Part shown: piece by piece, positions 20,035 through 27,790 of the stretch | How positions within the stretch are numbered: position 1 is the first letter of the stretch | Layout of the letters: every line of letters starts with the position of its first letter | Assembly: GCA_032718475.1 (NCBI GenBank) | Contig: JAUCBJ010000568.1 | Location: 1-28,136, forward strand | Length of the DNA stretch: 28,136 nt | Reading direction: 5' to 3' | Source: Nemertoderma westbladi | Lineage: Eukaryota > Xenacoelomorpha > Nemertodermatida > Nemertodermatidae | Notes under the pieces: model-generated | Seen by the model: the letters and a program-made list of their open reading frames with translations, nothing else | What the model was told of the DNA's origin: nothing | The model's database searches: none | Position numbers and translations under genes: made by a program

Positions 20035-20717
20035 ATAATTATTACATAGTTTTGTAGGTTAGCAAAATGATGTTTGTTTACACTATTTGTGCAGGGGTCT
20101 TGCATTGTAAAAAATTTGAAAAGTTGTGTTTTTTTGCGGTTATAAGCCATTTCAGACACTTCTAGCACTGGGAAAAGTCATATTTCAAAAAAAATTATGT
20201 CTAATGATTTCATTTTACATAGTTTTGTAAAAAATGTTGTTTGTTTGCACTAATTGTGCGGGGGCCATGCATGGTCAAAAATTTGAAAAGTTGTGTTTTT
20301 TTATGGTTGTAGGCCATTTCAGACACTTCTAGCACTGGGAAAAGTCATATTAAAAAAAAATTCTTTCTAAATGAATTCATTTTACATAGTTTTGTAAAAA
20401 ATGTTGTTTGTTTGAACTAATTGTGCGGGGGTCATGCATTGTCAAAAATTTGAAAAGTTGTGTTTTTTTATGGTTTTATGCTATTTCAGACACTTCTAGC
20501 ACTGTGAAAAGTCATATTAAAAAAAAAAATTCTTTCTAAATGAATTAATTTTACATGGTTTTGTAAAAAATTTTGTTTGTTTGAACTAATTGTGCGGGGG
20601 TCATGCATTGTCAAAAATTTGGAAAGTGATGTTTTTATGTAGTTTTAGGCAATTTCACACATTTCTAACATAGGGAAAAGTTACATTTCCAAAATTTTTT
20701 TTTTTCGATCTACCCTA
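20030..20717 (-). repeat. Right terminal inverted repeat with four tandem units
   Basis: This is the reverse complement of the left arm: anchors of the form TTGTGC(G/A)GGGG recur at about 20,088, 20,265, 20,427 and 20,591, and the outer end reads CGATCTACCCTA. Unit number and order are conserved between arms, so the array existed before or at the time the inverted pair formed, or the arms are homogenised by gene conversion. Confidence 0.85.
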
Positions 20718-20725
20718 ATGATCAT
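20718..20725 (+). repeat. Right candidate target-site duplication of the fold-back element
   Basis: ATGATCAT, identical to 10857-10864 on the left. As an 8-base palindrome it is equally compatible with being the outermost part of the inverted repeat. Confidence 0.55.
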
Positions 20726-20823
20726 TCGCATATCGTTATATTCGTTTATAATAATATGATTAATCCACTGGAATAGTGAGTAACTGCTTAGTAATTTTCA
20801 GAACATTTTCTGAATAAACGTAC

Positions 20824-21024
20824 CTATATCTGTTCAAAGACTTCCACCTCATCTATGTTGATGAAATTTGCTCCATGAAAGATAATGGGATATCTTCCAC
20901 TCAATCCTTGACATGGTACACTGATGACAAGATCCGAGGATGATATTGTGTCACATAGCTGATCAATGTTACTACCAAGCCCTCGCAAATAAGCATCATC
21001 ATTGACATTATTTATAACCAATAC
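20824..21024 (-). CDS. F5/8 type C (fucolectin-like) domain gene, last visible exon
   Basis: After an AG acceptor (TTCATTATAG) the exon continues in phase 0 from the exon at 21,508-21,749: VLVINNVNDDAYLRGL, then DLVISVPCQGLSGRYPIIF and IDEVEVFEQI, followed by TAG. The C...L-x-G-R-Y-x-x-I ... E-V-E-V-F pattern is the C-terminal half of the discoidin/F5/8 type C jelly-roll domain, where the Cys usually disulphide-bonds to an N-terminal Cys. Such domains bind sugars or lipids in secreted or cell-surface proteins. The stop lies just before a donor-like GTACGT; if a donor is used, the TAG would still be in the exon, so a true C-terminus is favoured. Confidence 0.72.
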   Translation of the reverse strand, partial: VLVINNVNDDAYLRGLGSNIDQLCDTISSSDLVISVPCQGLSGRYPIIFHGANFINIDEVEVFEQI

Positions 21025-21507
21025 CTATAATGAATTAATTAATATTAATTTTGGTTAACAAATTAATGCGGGTTAATTATCAACCTTTATTTAAATATAA
21101 TTAAATATTTATTACAAATAAAACAGGAATTTATAATATGGTGATATTTCACTATTTTAAATTTCCAATATATTTGGAGAGTTTTTGGCAATACAAAATT
21201 TATAGCCAACATTTTGGAAAGGATCCAAAATTTTTGCGAAACTTATTGAAATACAATAACATTACACGTTCATGGGACCTTCGCACACATGTAAGTCTAG
21301 ACAATGACTACCACGATGACAACAACAATTACAATGATGATGACGAGTTTTACTAACATACCGTTATGATAATGCTCACCTGGACTTATGTGGCTTGTCT
21401 CAATTTTAAAATCATCGGGTATCTTACTGCATTACTCATTAATCGGAGGGATAATTTTTGGCACATTTATAATCTCAGAAAAGGTACATGCACATTTAAA
21501 TATTTAC
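21025..21507 (-). other. Intron of the F5/8 type C gene
   Basis: GT...AG intron (GTAAAT donor at 21,507; TTATAG acceptor at 21,025). It is AT-rich with a (GAT/AAC)-rich patch near 21,300-21,350. No mobile element is recognised in it. Frames inside it are not supported as genes. Confidence 0.6.
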
Positions 21508-21749
21508 CTTCGCACCAATTATTCTGAGCTCCTGTCCTCTTCTGTTGTAAATTATAATGACATGAATCGACTTTACACTGCCGAGATCCACCCACCACCA
21601 GTTAGGAGGAATCCCATCCGAATGGTATCCGCAATCTGATCCAATCCAAGCTTCAGTCTTTTTGCCATTAGCAGCAAAATTAGCTGTACAATCACCCACT
21701 GATGAATCACTACCAGTAGGTTTGTTCACAATATCCAGCTTTCTTCCAC
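21508..21749 (-). CDS. F5/8 type C (fucolectin-like) domain gene, upstream exon
   Basis: Bounded by an acceptor (GAGAATAG before GTGGAAG) and a donor (GCGAAG then GTAAAT). It encodes GRKLDIVNKPTGSDSS, DCTANFAANGKKTEAWIGSD, PPNWWWVDLGSVKSIHVIII and YNRRGQELRIIGAK. The N-x-x-K-P-T start, WWWVDLG and I-x-x-I-I-I-Y-N-R-R are signature blocks of fucolectin-type F5/8 C domains. The exon enters in phase 2, so at least one more coding exon (signal peptide or other domains) must lie to the right on the minus strand, possibly beyond the window; I could not identify it. The intron between the two exons is about 480 bp. Confidence 0.75.
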
Positions 21750-21870
21750 CTATTCTCAATCAAAATAATAATACCAAATATTTCCTACTATTCTCCTACT
21801 TCTACCATAATTAAATTATAATATATCATCTTGGTGATACAACTACCTATAAATATTTTAACTTGATAAT

Positions 21871-22507
21871 ATCGTCCCTTTCATTTTGAAACCACCTATA
21901 TGCCATTTTTACCGAAATGGAGATTGCTGCATTTCTTTACATTAAAATGTATTCTGAATGCGATTAACACACTTAGAAGGCCAAACTCCCACGTATAACT
22001 GAGATATTTATCGTTTCAAAACCACCCATATGCCAGTTTTGCATAGACCGCATTATAAAGAAATGTTTTTTTAAAACAACCTATATATCACATTTTACTA
22101 TTATAAATAGGGTAAGCCCGGGAAAAGTTGATATAAAATTGGAAACAACGAATCGAGAGGTAGAATTGTTGTTTATTATGATAGAGGGAGATTTGATTAA
22201 TAATTTTAAAACTTAATAATCAAATTTTTCTTAAGGGTTTTAATGTTTTTTGAGAAATCATTGTAAAAAATGTAATAAATTTTTTTGAAACAACCTATAT
22301 TCCAATACATAGTTTCCTACCAAATTTGTGACATAATTCCAATACCATATCTATTTTTGTGAAAATCGTTACATTTAATGCATTTAAAAGTAAATAAGAC
22401 TAAAATCCTGGAATATTTCTTGCAAACAAAATTAGAATCAAAAATGCCGTTTTACAGGAAAAGTCAATATTGTCATTTTTAGGTTGTTTGAAAATGAAAG
22501 GGACGAT
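21871..22507. mobile_element. 637-bp inverted-repeat element with internal sub-repeats
   Basis: The ends are inverted over 28 bp with two mismatches: ATCGTCCCTTTCATTTTGAA...CACCTA on the left, TAGGTTGTTTGAAAATGAAA...GGGACGAT on the right. Inside, the sub-terminal motif A(A/C)C(A/C)ACC(T/C)ATAT recurs at about 21,890, 22,022, 22,076 and 22,293. It has no ORF. No clear target duplication was found, so the superfamily is undetermined. It lies just 5' (in gene orientation) of the F5/8 exon. Confidence 0.66.
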
Positions 22508-22671
22508 GTATATGTGGCTGTTTCAGGTGGTAAATAGTACCATCCCCTGAACAACTGTCAAATACTATGATTTGGTTTGGAGGGGCACACACATTGTAAA
22601 TAATTACATTTGTATGTTTGTAAGATTTGTAAGACTGTGTAAGAAGTAGAGGAAATCCAGCAGTGCCAGTA

Positions 22672-23075
22672 AGTAAGTACTTTAGATCAGTAAGATATAG
22701 ACTTTGCTGATCACTTAGGCGTACTGTCAGAATCACTAGGGGAAGCCCAAAGGCTCCTCTGCTCATTGGAGCATGTTGCTTCTAGTGTTGGTCTTTTTGT
22801 AAACTCCATGAGAACCAAAATCATGACAATGAACCTCAAACAGCCCTTAAAATATGTCTGATCATAAGGGCATAAGCTCTAAAGACGGCTTGCTTGAGCA
22901 TGTAGATGACTTTTTCTATTTGGGTTCATGGATCAGAAAGTCATGTGAATACCTTCCGAAAGAGTGAGAGGAAGGCATGGGCAGCGTTAAAAAGTAAGCC
23001 AGGATTTGGAAGTCCCATAGAATGAAGGTGCGATTATTTATGGCTGTTGTAGTACCAATACTCTTATATAATGTA
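22672..23075 (+). pseudogene. RTE-like LINE fragment, copy E (opposite orientation)
   Basis: On the plus strand a broken frame reads DFADHLGVLSESLGEAQRLL, SLEHVASSVGLFVNSMRTKI, then in other frames HVDDFFYLGSWI and MKVRLFMAVVVPILLYN. These match residues 133-260 of the copy B RT. The second Asp of the FADD box is His (FADH). It has internal stops and frameshifts, and is truncated on both sides. Confidence 0.75.
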
Positions 23076-23094
23076 AATAGGACAATATGATAAT

Positions 23095-23220
23095 GCTCTC
23101 CATAGCGAAAAATATCAACCGGCCCTATTGGGACTCGAACCCGGTACCTAGGTTTCAAACTGCTGGTTATCATCAGCCGGGTGAGTGTACTGAGCTACCA
23201 GACCGGATGAATATTTCGCT
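23095..23220 (-). mobile_element. tRNA-derived SINE head
   Basis: On the minus strand a Pol III A-box-like TGGTAGCTCAGT (about 23,189-23,200) and a perfect B box GGTTCGAGTCC (23,131-23,141) are correctly spaced. A tRNA-like acceptor stem CCGGTCT / GGGCCGG bounds 23,119-23,206. The stem extends outward as GCGAAATATTCATCCGG against CCGGTTGATATTTTTCGC, so the tRNA-like body sits in a longer hairpin. The anticodon region does not fold as a normal tRNA, hence a SINE rather than a tRNA gene. The body downstream toward 22,9xx is not defined because the RTE-like fragment abuts it. Confidence 0.7.
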
Positions 23221-23790
23221 GTGGAGTGGGAGATCATATTTAGGCCAACTAATCACTAAAAGGAAAGTACAAGTTCGTTATTCCCGTGCTCTGCCAGAAA
23301 TGGCAACCATGCCTCAAAGAATAACTATTATACAGTGTTGTAGAAACCAATGGGCAATGTGGGGCAATATATTTATTGTTGATTTTAGTTTTCCTTTTGT
23401 AGGGATAGACATCAAACATTAGGTGGCAAAATCAGTGGTGGCTTAAAGCAACTTCTGTAAATTACAATGTAGCTAATTCTAACCAACCATGGCAGTTGCA
23501 AACCACTACTGCAGAGGAAATTTATCAAAGGTACTTCTTCATAAACTGCTCAGGACAGTGCAGCATTATGGCTCTTTTTGTCTATATCACACCCATTACA
23601 ATGAAAATTTGACTTTCATAAACTAATTATTAATATCCAATTAGTAATAAATGTACTGCATTTGTTTAAAAATCACAGAGTAGTACAACATTTTTCATGT
23701 TTAAGAATATGTTTGATAATAGATATTACCGCGGAAATTGTTGCCGTTGAGCTTAGACTGAGACTTGAAGTTGAAGTCTAAGTCTAAAAG
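23221..23790. other. Gene-free stretch
   Basis: No coding similarity, RNA signal or strong repeat was recognised. Confidence 0.4.
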
Positions 23791-23799
23791 TTAAAAAGG

Positions 23800-24040
23800 A
23801 GTTGTAAAAGAGTTCAAAAAGAGTTTAAAAAGAGTTAATAAAGAGTTTAAAAAGAGTATAAAAAGAGTCGAAAAAGAGTTCAAAAAGAGTTGAAAAAGGG
23901 TTGAAAAAGAGTTGAAATAGAGTTAAAAAAGAGTTGAAAAAGAGTTGAAAAAGAGTTGCAAAAGAGTTGCAAAAGAGTTGAAAAAGAGTTGAAATAGAGT
24001 TAAAAAAGAGTTGAAAAAGAGTTGAAAAAGAGTTGAAAAA
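23800..24040. repeat. 11-bp minisatellite (GAGTTGAAAAA)n
   Basis: About twenty degenerate copies of GAGTTGAAAAA (variants GAGTTTAAAAA, GAGTTGCAAAA, GAGTTGAAATA). It is flanked on both sides by related AGACT-rich sequence (GTCTAAGTCTAAAAGTT left, GACTCTTAGACTTTAGACTT right). A minus-strand frame across it encodes only a Phe/Asn/Ser low-complexity repeat and is not a gene. Confidence 0.9.
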
Positions 24041-24265
24041 TTCATTCAATTAAATTAATTTTTTTTGAATTTAGACTGAAGACTCTTAGACTTTAGACTT
24101 TTTCAAATCTTAGCTTAGCCTTTGAGAGCTTAGAATTTATCTAATTTGACTCGACTATTATTGAGTCAATCATAGATTCCCTAATGATTCACTAATGTTT
24201 GCAAATTTTCAATGAAACGTTGACTCCAACTATTGAGTATGCTGAACTGCTGGGCCTACTGCCGT

Positions 24266-24305
24266 ATGCTTGCTGACTGGCTGACTGGCTGACTGGCTGA
24301 CTGCT
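24266..24305. repeat. Short 8-bp tandem repeat (GACTGGCT)n
   Basis: Four to five copies of GACTGGCT just upstream of the composite retroelement. Confidence 0.85.
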
Positions 24306-24435
24306 GGTTTACCGATACCGGTACCGGGTGAGTTCTTGAGATTGTTAAGTCTATCTTTATAAGTTTGATCCGCTCATTCCTGGCACGTATTCGTGATCGC
24401 ACGGTTTGATTGTTGTGGCCTGTCTGCTACTCTCA

Positions 24436-25071
24436 ATGAAGTTCGATGAGTTAGTCTCTTCGATGCGCCCGCCTCTTCATGTGGCCTCGGCATATAATTC
24501 GATGTCTTCGCCGGTCCCCGCAACTTCGGTTAACTCGCCATCGATTTCGCAGCTTCCCGAAATCCCGTTTGATTCCTTGATGAGTCCGCAGCTCACTGCT
24601 CCCCAGGTAGAGTCTCCGACCGGCTCCTCGCTTCCTACTGTGTCGGTAACTTTGACTACACCCGTCGCGGTCGCCTCTGTAAAGCCTCTGATGAGTTCGC
24701 CGCTCCCTGCGGCCTCGATAAACACATCGATACTGTCAATGGGATCGACGCCGCCAGCAGCCCCGGTAATCTCTTTGTATATCTTCAACACTTTGGATCC
24801 GGAAGCCCCATCCTTCTCATTGGCTAATTCTCATATACCGGCAATAGTAGGAGAACCAAAGATCAATGACATAATGGAGGACAGAACCCGTTTCAATATA
24901 AGATTCAAGGAGAAAGAAATACAGTCTATTGCCTCTTTTGTCGACAATGGTGCTTCCAGTAGCAAGTCTATACCCGAGAGTTCCGATCTGTCTAACGAGA
25001 GCGTTATCTTGGATCCCTTTTCGCAATTTAACTCCTATAATCCCAACAACCCAACTTCAATACAAGAATGA
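24436..25071 (+). pseudogene. Ser/Pro-rich N-terminal region of the composite retroelement
   Basis: First ATG at 24,436; the frame is also open a little upstream. 211 residues, rich in Ser, Pro, Ala and Thr, with repeated SSPVPATSVN / SSPLPAASIN phrases in its first half and a more charged second half (EDRTRFNIRFKEKEIQ). It is probably disordered, without a visible zinc finger. It ends in TGA at 25,069-25,071, but the same frame continues directly into the protease region, so the stop may be a mutation of an originally single ORF. Confidence 0.55.
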
Positions 25072-25740
25072 ATAGAGCAATTCCTCTCTTCAAACGATAT
25101 AAAACCTAAAGTTAAGCTAACAAAATCCGATGTAATTGATTTGGACTCTCTTAAGCCAGGAACTTGGTTAAACAGCTCAATCATTGACAAGTTCCTAAGC
25201 ATTTTAGATCATCACACTGCAAACACACAATGTGACGGGGCTACTTTTTCAGTATGATCAGCCTTAGGATCTTACATCAATACGGACGAGTTTAACTTGG
25301 TTTCAGATGTAAAGATTAGTGCAAATCAATACAGAGCAGCCCAACACTACCTTAAAAAACCTGCTGCCCTACAACAACTGTCTACCTGCTAGCTCCTGAG
25401 TGGAAAAGCAATCACTTCACATAACATGCAGCTAACGTCAGTGACCGAGAGATGGTAACATATTGCTCTCTGGGAAACATTTACCCGACCTCAACTTCTT
25501 CGAAAATTTGTAATGTGCTGAACACGATCGATGATAACTCTCCAGCCAACCAGGGGAGGTTTCTCAATAGATGGCGTCCTATTACAGCCCAACCATTCGT
25601 CCCAATACAGCCAAATCCAATGATTGCGGTATCTACTCCTGTCTCTATGGGTATCTTTTGGCTTATAAACAACAGGATTATGGCGCAATAATAGTCCAAG
25701 TAGAGGAAAGCATCCCTATACGAGAGTGGATAAAAGTCGT
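25072..25740 (+). pseudogene. Ulp1-like (C48) cysteine protease domain, broken
   Basis: LDSLKPGTWLNSSIIDKFLS (about 25,140-25,205) is the Ulp1 entry motif (pg-x-WL-n-d-x-i-i). In another frame SNHFT at about 25,407-25,421 supplies the His of the H-D-C triad in place of the usual H-W. REMVTYCSLG follows near 25,450, where the catalytic Asp position (Y-D-S-L-G in relatives) reads Cys. A Gln-Pro-Asn (Gln codon 25,608-25,610) and, one frame over, NDCGIYSCLYGYLLA (Cys codon 25,625-25,627) give the Q...DCG active-site block. Stops at 25,255 and 25,422 and two frameshifts make it inactive. Function in relatives: cleavage of SUMO-like substrates or of the element's own polyprotein. Confidence 0.72.
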
Positions 25741-25889
25741 AATTCAATCAAAATCCTTATCAATCATTCCGTCTAGCCCACAAAAGGACGCAAATATAAT
25801 CTCAGATCTAAATTTTATTACTGGTAATAATAACTCTAACAATTATTGTGACTTTATAGATAACAAGTTCTCTGCTGATAATAACAGTA

Positions 25890-26264
25890 GTGTAATCTTC
25901 GTCTCTCTCGTGCACCAGCCCCCAAGCCCTTTCCCAAAGCCCCACCTCGACAATCCCTGCCACCCTACCTTCCACGCTCCAGCAGCCACTCCCCCCACCT
26001 CCTACGCACCCACCCCACTCACATGCCTCTCAAGACTTAGCCATCGTCCCTCCACCTGACCCCACGCCCAAGTCCGATTTGCTAACACCCATACATAATC
26101 TCAGTGGTCTAAGACTGTGTGACCTTAAGCCACTCCTCAAAGCCAGAGTTCTATCCACTACTGGCAATAAGGCAACCATCCCAGCTCGTCTCACCACTGC
26201 ACTAATCTCCCCATCTAACCCTTCAACCCTTCCCATTCCCCCCCTCCGAGGCTACAGACTCTAA
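25890..26264 (+). pseudogene. Pro-rich linker followed by SAP-like motif
   Basis: A Pro-rich stretch (QPPSPFPKPHLDNPC, 25,918-25,960, continuing to about 26,060) is followed in the next frame by LSGLRLCDLKPLLKARVLST then TGNKATIPARLTTAL (about 26,100-26,205). L-x-x-L-K-x-x-L-x-x-x-x-L-x-x-x-G-N-K-x-x-x-x-x-R-L is the SAP helix-extended-loop-helix pattern, a DNA-binding module of about 35 residues. The frame ends at 26,264. Confidence 0.6.
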
Positions 26265-26329
26265 ACCCCGCCAGCAACACGCTAACCCTATCCAACCTGA
26301 ACCCACCCCTACACAGCAGGACCTCTTCT

Positions 26330-26770
26330 CTTCACAAACAGCCTCGCCCCTTCCATCCATAGCATCCATCCTACAAGCTAATGTCCGCACACTCCGCCAC
26401 TTCCCAAAAGCAGCTAGGGATCTTTGGGCTGAGGCCGTCGGCATAATCTGTGACTCCATAGCCAGGGATCCCATGAACCCAACCTCTTGGACCCATATCT
26501 TCCTCCTCCCCCATACACCCTAGCCAACCCCAAAAGAGCAGGTAGATCCCACTGGAAAGATACCGAGAAGTTAGTGAAAGCTAGACTCCGCAAATGGCTC
26601 AGTGGAGATATCAGCAGTTTATGGGAAGATATAATCAACGATTCCCAATGACCTGGCGCAATTAAACACAAATCCATTAAACTTCCCAGTCCTGAATCAG
26701 TTAGAGAATCTAATGCTCGTCGAGCCCACCAGGAAATGGCTGACGGCCAGGGACATTGCCAAGGCTATCA
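26330..26770 (+). pseudogene. Conserved region upstream of the RT in the composite retroelement
   Basis: Two frames. 26,330-26,523 reads LRHFPKAARDLWAEAVGIIC and NPTSWTHIFLLP, ending in TAG. About 26,520-26,750 in another frame reads ANPKRAGRSHWKDTEKLV, then LRKWLSGDISSLWEDI and a single in-frame TGA at about 26,649. Such a Trp- and Arg-rich block immediately N-terminal to the RT appears in RT proteins of this style; its role is unknown. Confidence 0.5.
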
Positions 26771-27243
26771 AGTCTTTTCCCCCTGGCTCAGTCCCTGGCC
26801 CTTCAAAGCTCTGCCCCAACCATCTGAAAGAAGCGATATCAGCCCCATCGCCAGCCAAGGCCAACCAGGCCCTTGCTGCTATTTGTGCCATTACAAACCG
26901 CATGTCCTCAGGTCAGGTCCCGGCCTCGGTCCTCCCATACCTCTGTGGCGCATCTCTTTTCCCTCTAACCTCCAAATGTCATGCAACCACAGTAAACCAG
27001 AACGCTTCCAACATCCTCACCCCCCTCCAGGTTGGTGTCGGTACCCCCATTGGCTGCGAGGCCATAATCCGAGCCGTCTCCTCAGCCCTCGAAGGCCACT
27101 CCATCCTGGCAGACAGCAAGTGGGTTATTCTTGTCGACTTCAGCAACGCATTTAATTCCATCGGCAGCTCACAAATGTTTGCTGAAGTCAGGGAACACTT
27201 GCCCTCTCTTTACGCATGGGTGGAGGCTGGAGGCATGCTATAG
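26713..27243 (+). pseudogene. Composite retroelement RT, fingers and motif A
   Basis: The frame reads FPPGSVPGPSKLCPNHLKEA (the 'GPS/GPD' block), QVPASVLPYLCGASLFPL, then TSKCHATTV, QVGVGTPIGCEAIIRAV, and motif A VILVDFSNAFNSI with the catalytic Asp codon at 27,136-27,138. The segment expected between GASL and TSKC (which usually contains an RPIA-type block) is missing, so a small in-frame deletion is inferred near 26,968. The frame breaks after WVEA near 27,230. Confidence 0.72.
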
Positions 27244-27790
27244 AATCCAGGCTGTCCTCTCTCTGGCTTGGTGACTGACAAATCTTCAGCTGCTCTGGCG
27301 TCCAACAAGGTGATCCTTTGGGCCCCCTCCTTCTTGCCATAACTTTACACCCAGTGGCCAAGATTATTCGGGCCAAAGTCCCTTCTCTTATAATTAATGC
27401 CTGGTATTTGGACGATGGCTCGGTTGGATCCCCAGACGACTTGTTAAAAGCCTTAGCCATATTAGAACAGGAAAGCTCCTTGAGACACCTTCAACTCAAC
27501 CACGCCAAATCCCAAATCTCCATCCCCGCTGGCTCCTCAGTTCATTCGAATCCACTACCACCCGCCATTGCCATCCTCTCCAATGGTCTAACCCTACTTG
27601 GCTCCCCGAATGGTTCCTCTCAATACTACGAGGAGACGATTATGCTAAGTGTTGCCAAAGTCCGCTCCATCACTGAACGCCTTCCTGACCTTCAGGATTC
27701 CCAGATGGAATCTACCCTTCTTCGATCATGCCTTTCTTTACCCAAAGTAGTATTTGCCCCCCGTTGCTGTCCCCCCCTCCATGATTTCGG
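27243..27790 (+). pseudogene. Composite retroelement RT, motifs B, C and thumb
   Basis: In frame 3 the palm continues with one TGA at about 27,273, then SGVQQGDPLGPLLLAITLHP (27,294-27,353, motif B), AWYLDDGSVGSPDDLLKALA (motif C YLDD at 27,405-27,416, catalytic Asp pair intact), LRHLQLNHAKSQISIP and ERLPDLQDSQMESTLLRSCL. Motif C followed by Gly, and the QQGDPLGPLL form of motif B, set it apart from the CR1/jockey and RTE-like RTs in this window. Confidence 0.75.

Larger units (their letters stand above)
10865..20717. mobile_element. Large fold-back DNA element with hAT-like ends, host to nested insertions
   Basis: The two ends are mirror images: TAGGGTAGATCG followed by an A-run on the left, and a T-run followed by CGATCTACCCTA on the right. 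They continue as inverted arms of about 670 bp. The tips fit the hAT end consensus YARNG, and ATGATCAT flanks both sides (10857-10864 and 20718-20725) as a candidate 8-bp target duplication that fits the hAT preference nTnnnnAn. ATGATCAT is its own reverse complement, so it could instead be an extension of the inverted repeat. No transposase for this element is visible; the interior is entirely other mobile DNA, so it is non-autonomous or gutted. The class assignment is inferred; the inverted structure is directly visible. Confidence 0.68.

Noticed and set aside
10857-20725. Maverick/Polinton interpretation of the large inverted-repeat element
   Set aside because: No protein-primed polymerase B, retroviral-like integrase, packaging ATPase or capsid genes; ends lack the usual AG...CT and the interior is all unrelated retroelements.
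21138-21356. Plus-strand 72-codon frame ending in an Asn/Asp-rich stretch
   Set aside because: Lies inside the intron of the F5/8 gene on the opposite strand; low complexity and no homology visible.
23119-23206. Possible true tRNA gene
   Set aside because: Acceptor stem and B box are good, but the anticodon arm has an abnormal loop and the stem continues outward in a non-tRNA hairpin; a SINE head is the better reading.
23825-24049. Open minus-strand frame encoding a Phe/Asn/Ser/Leu repeat
   Set aside because: It is the translation of the 11-bp minisatellite; a repeat whose period is not a multiple of 3 but lacks stops gives such frames, and there is no domain or start context.
24477-24791. 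104-codon minus-strand frame opposite the Ser/Pro-rich region
   Set aside because: It is the antisense shadow of the GC-rich, low-complexity plus-strand coding region, which connects to the protease and RT.
26223-27460. Several minus-strand frames (83, 87, 68, 60, 90 codons)
   Set aside because: Antisense shadows of the RT region, where plus-strand catalytic motifs are clear.
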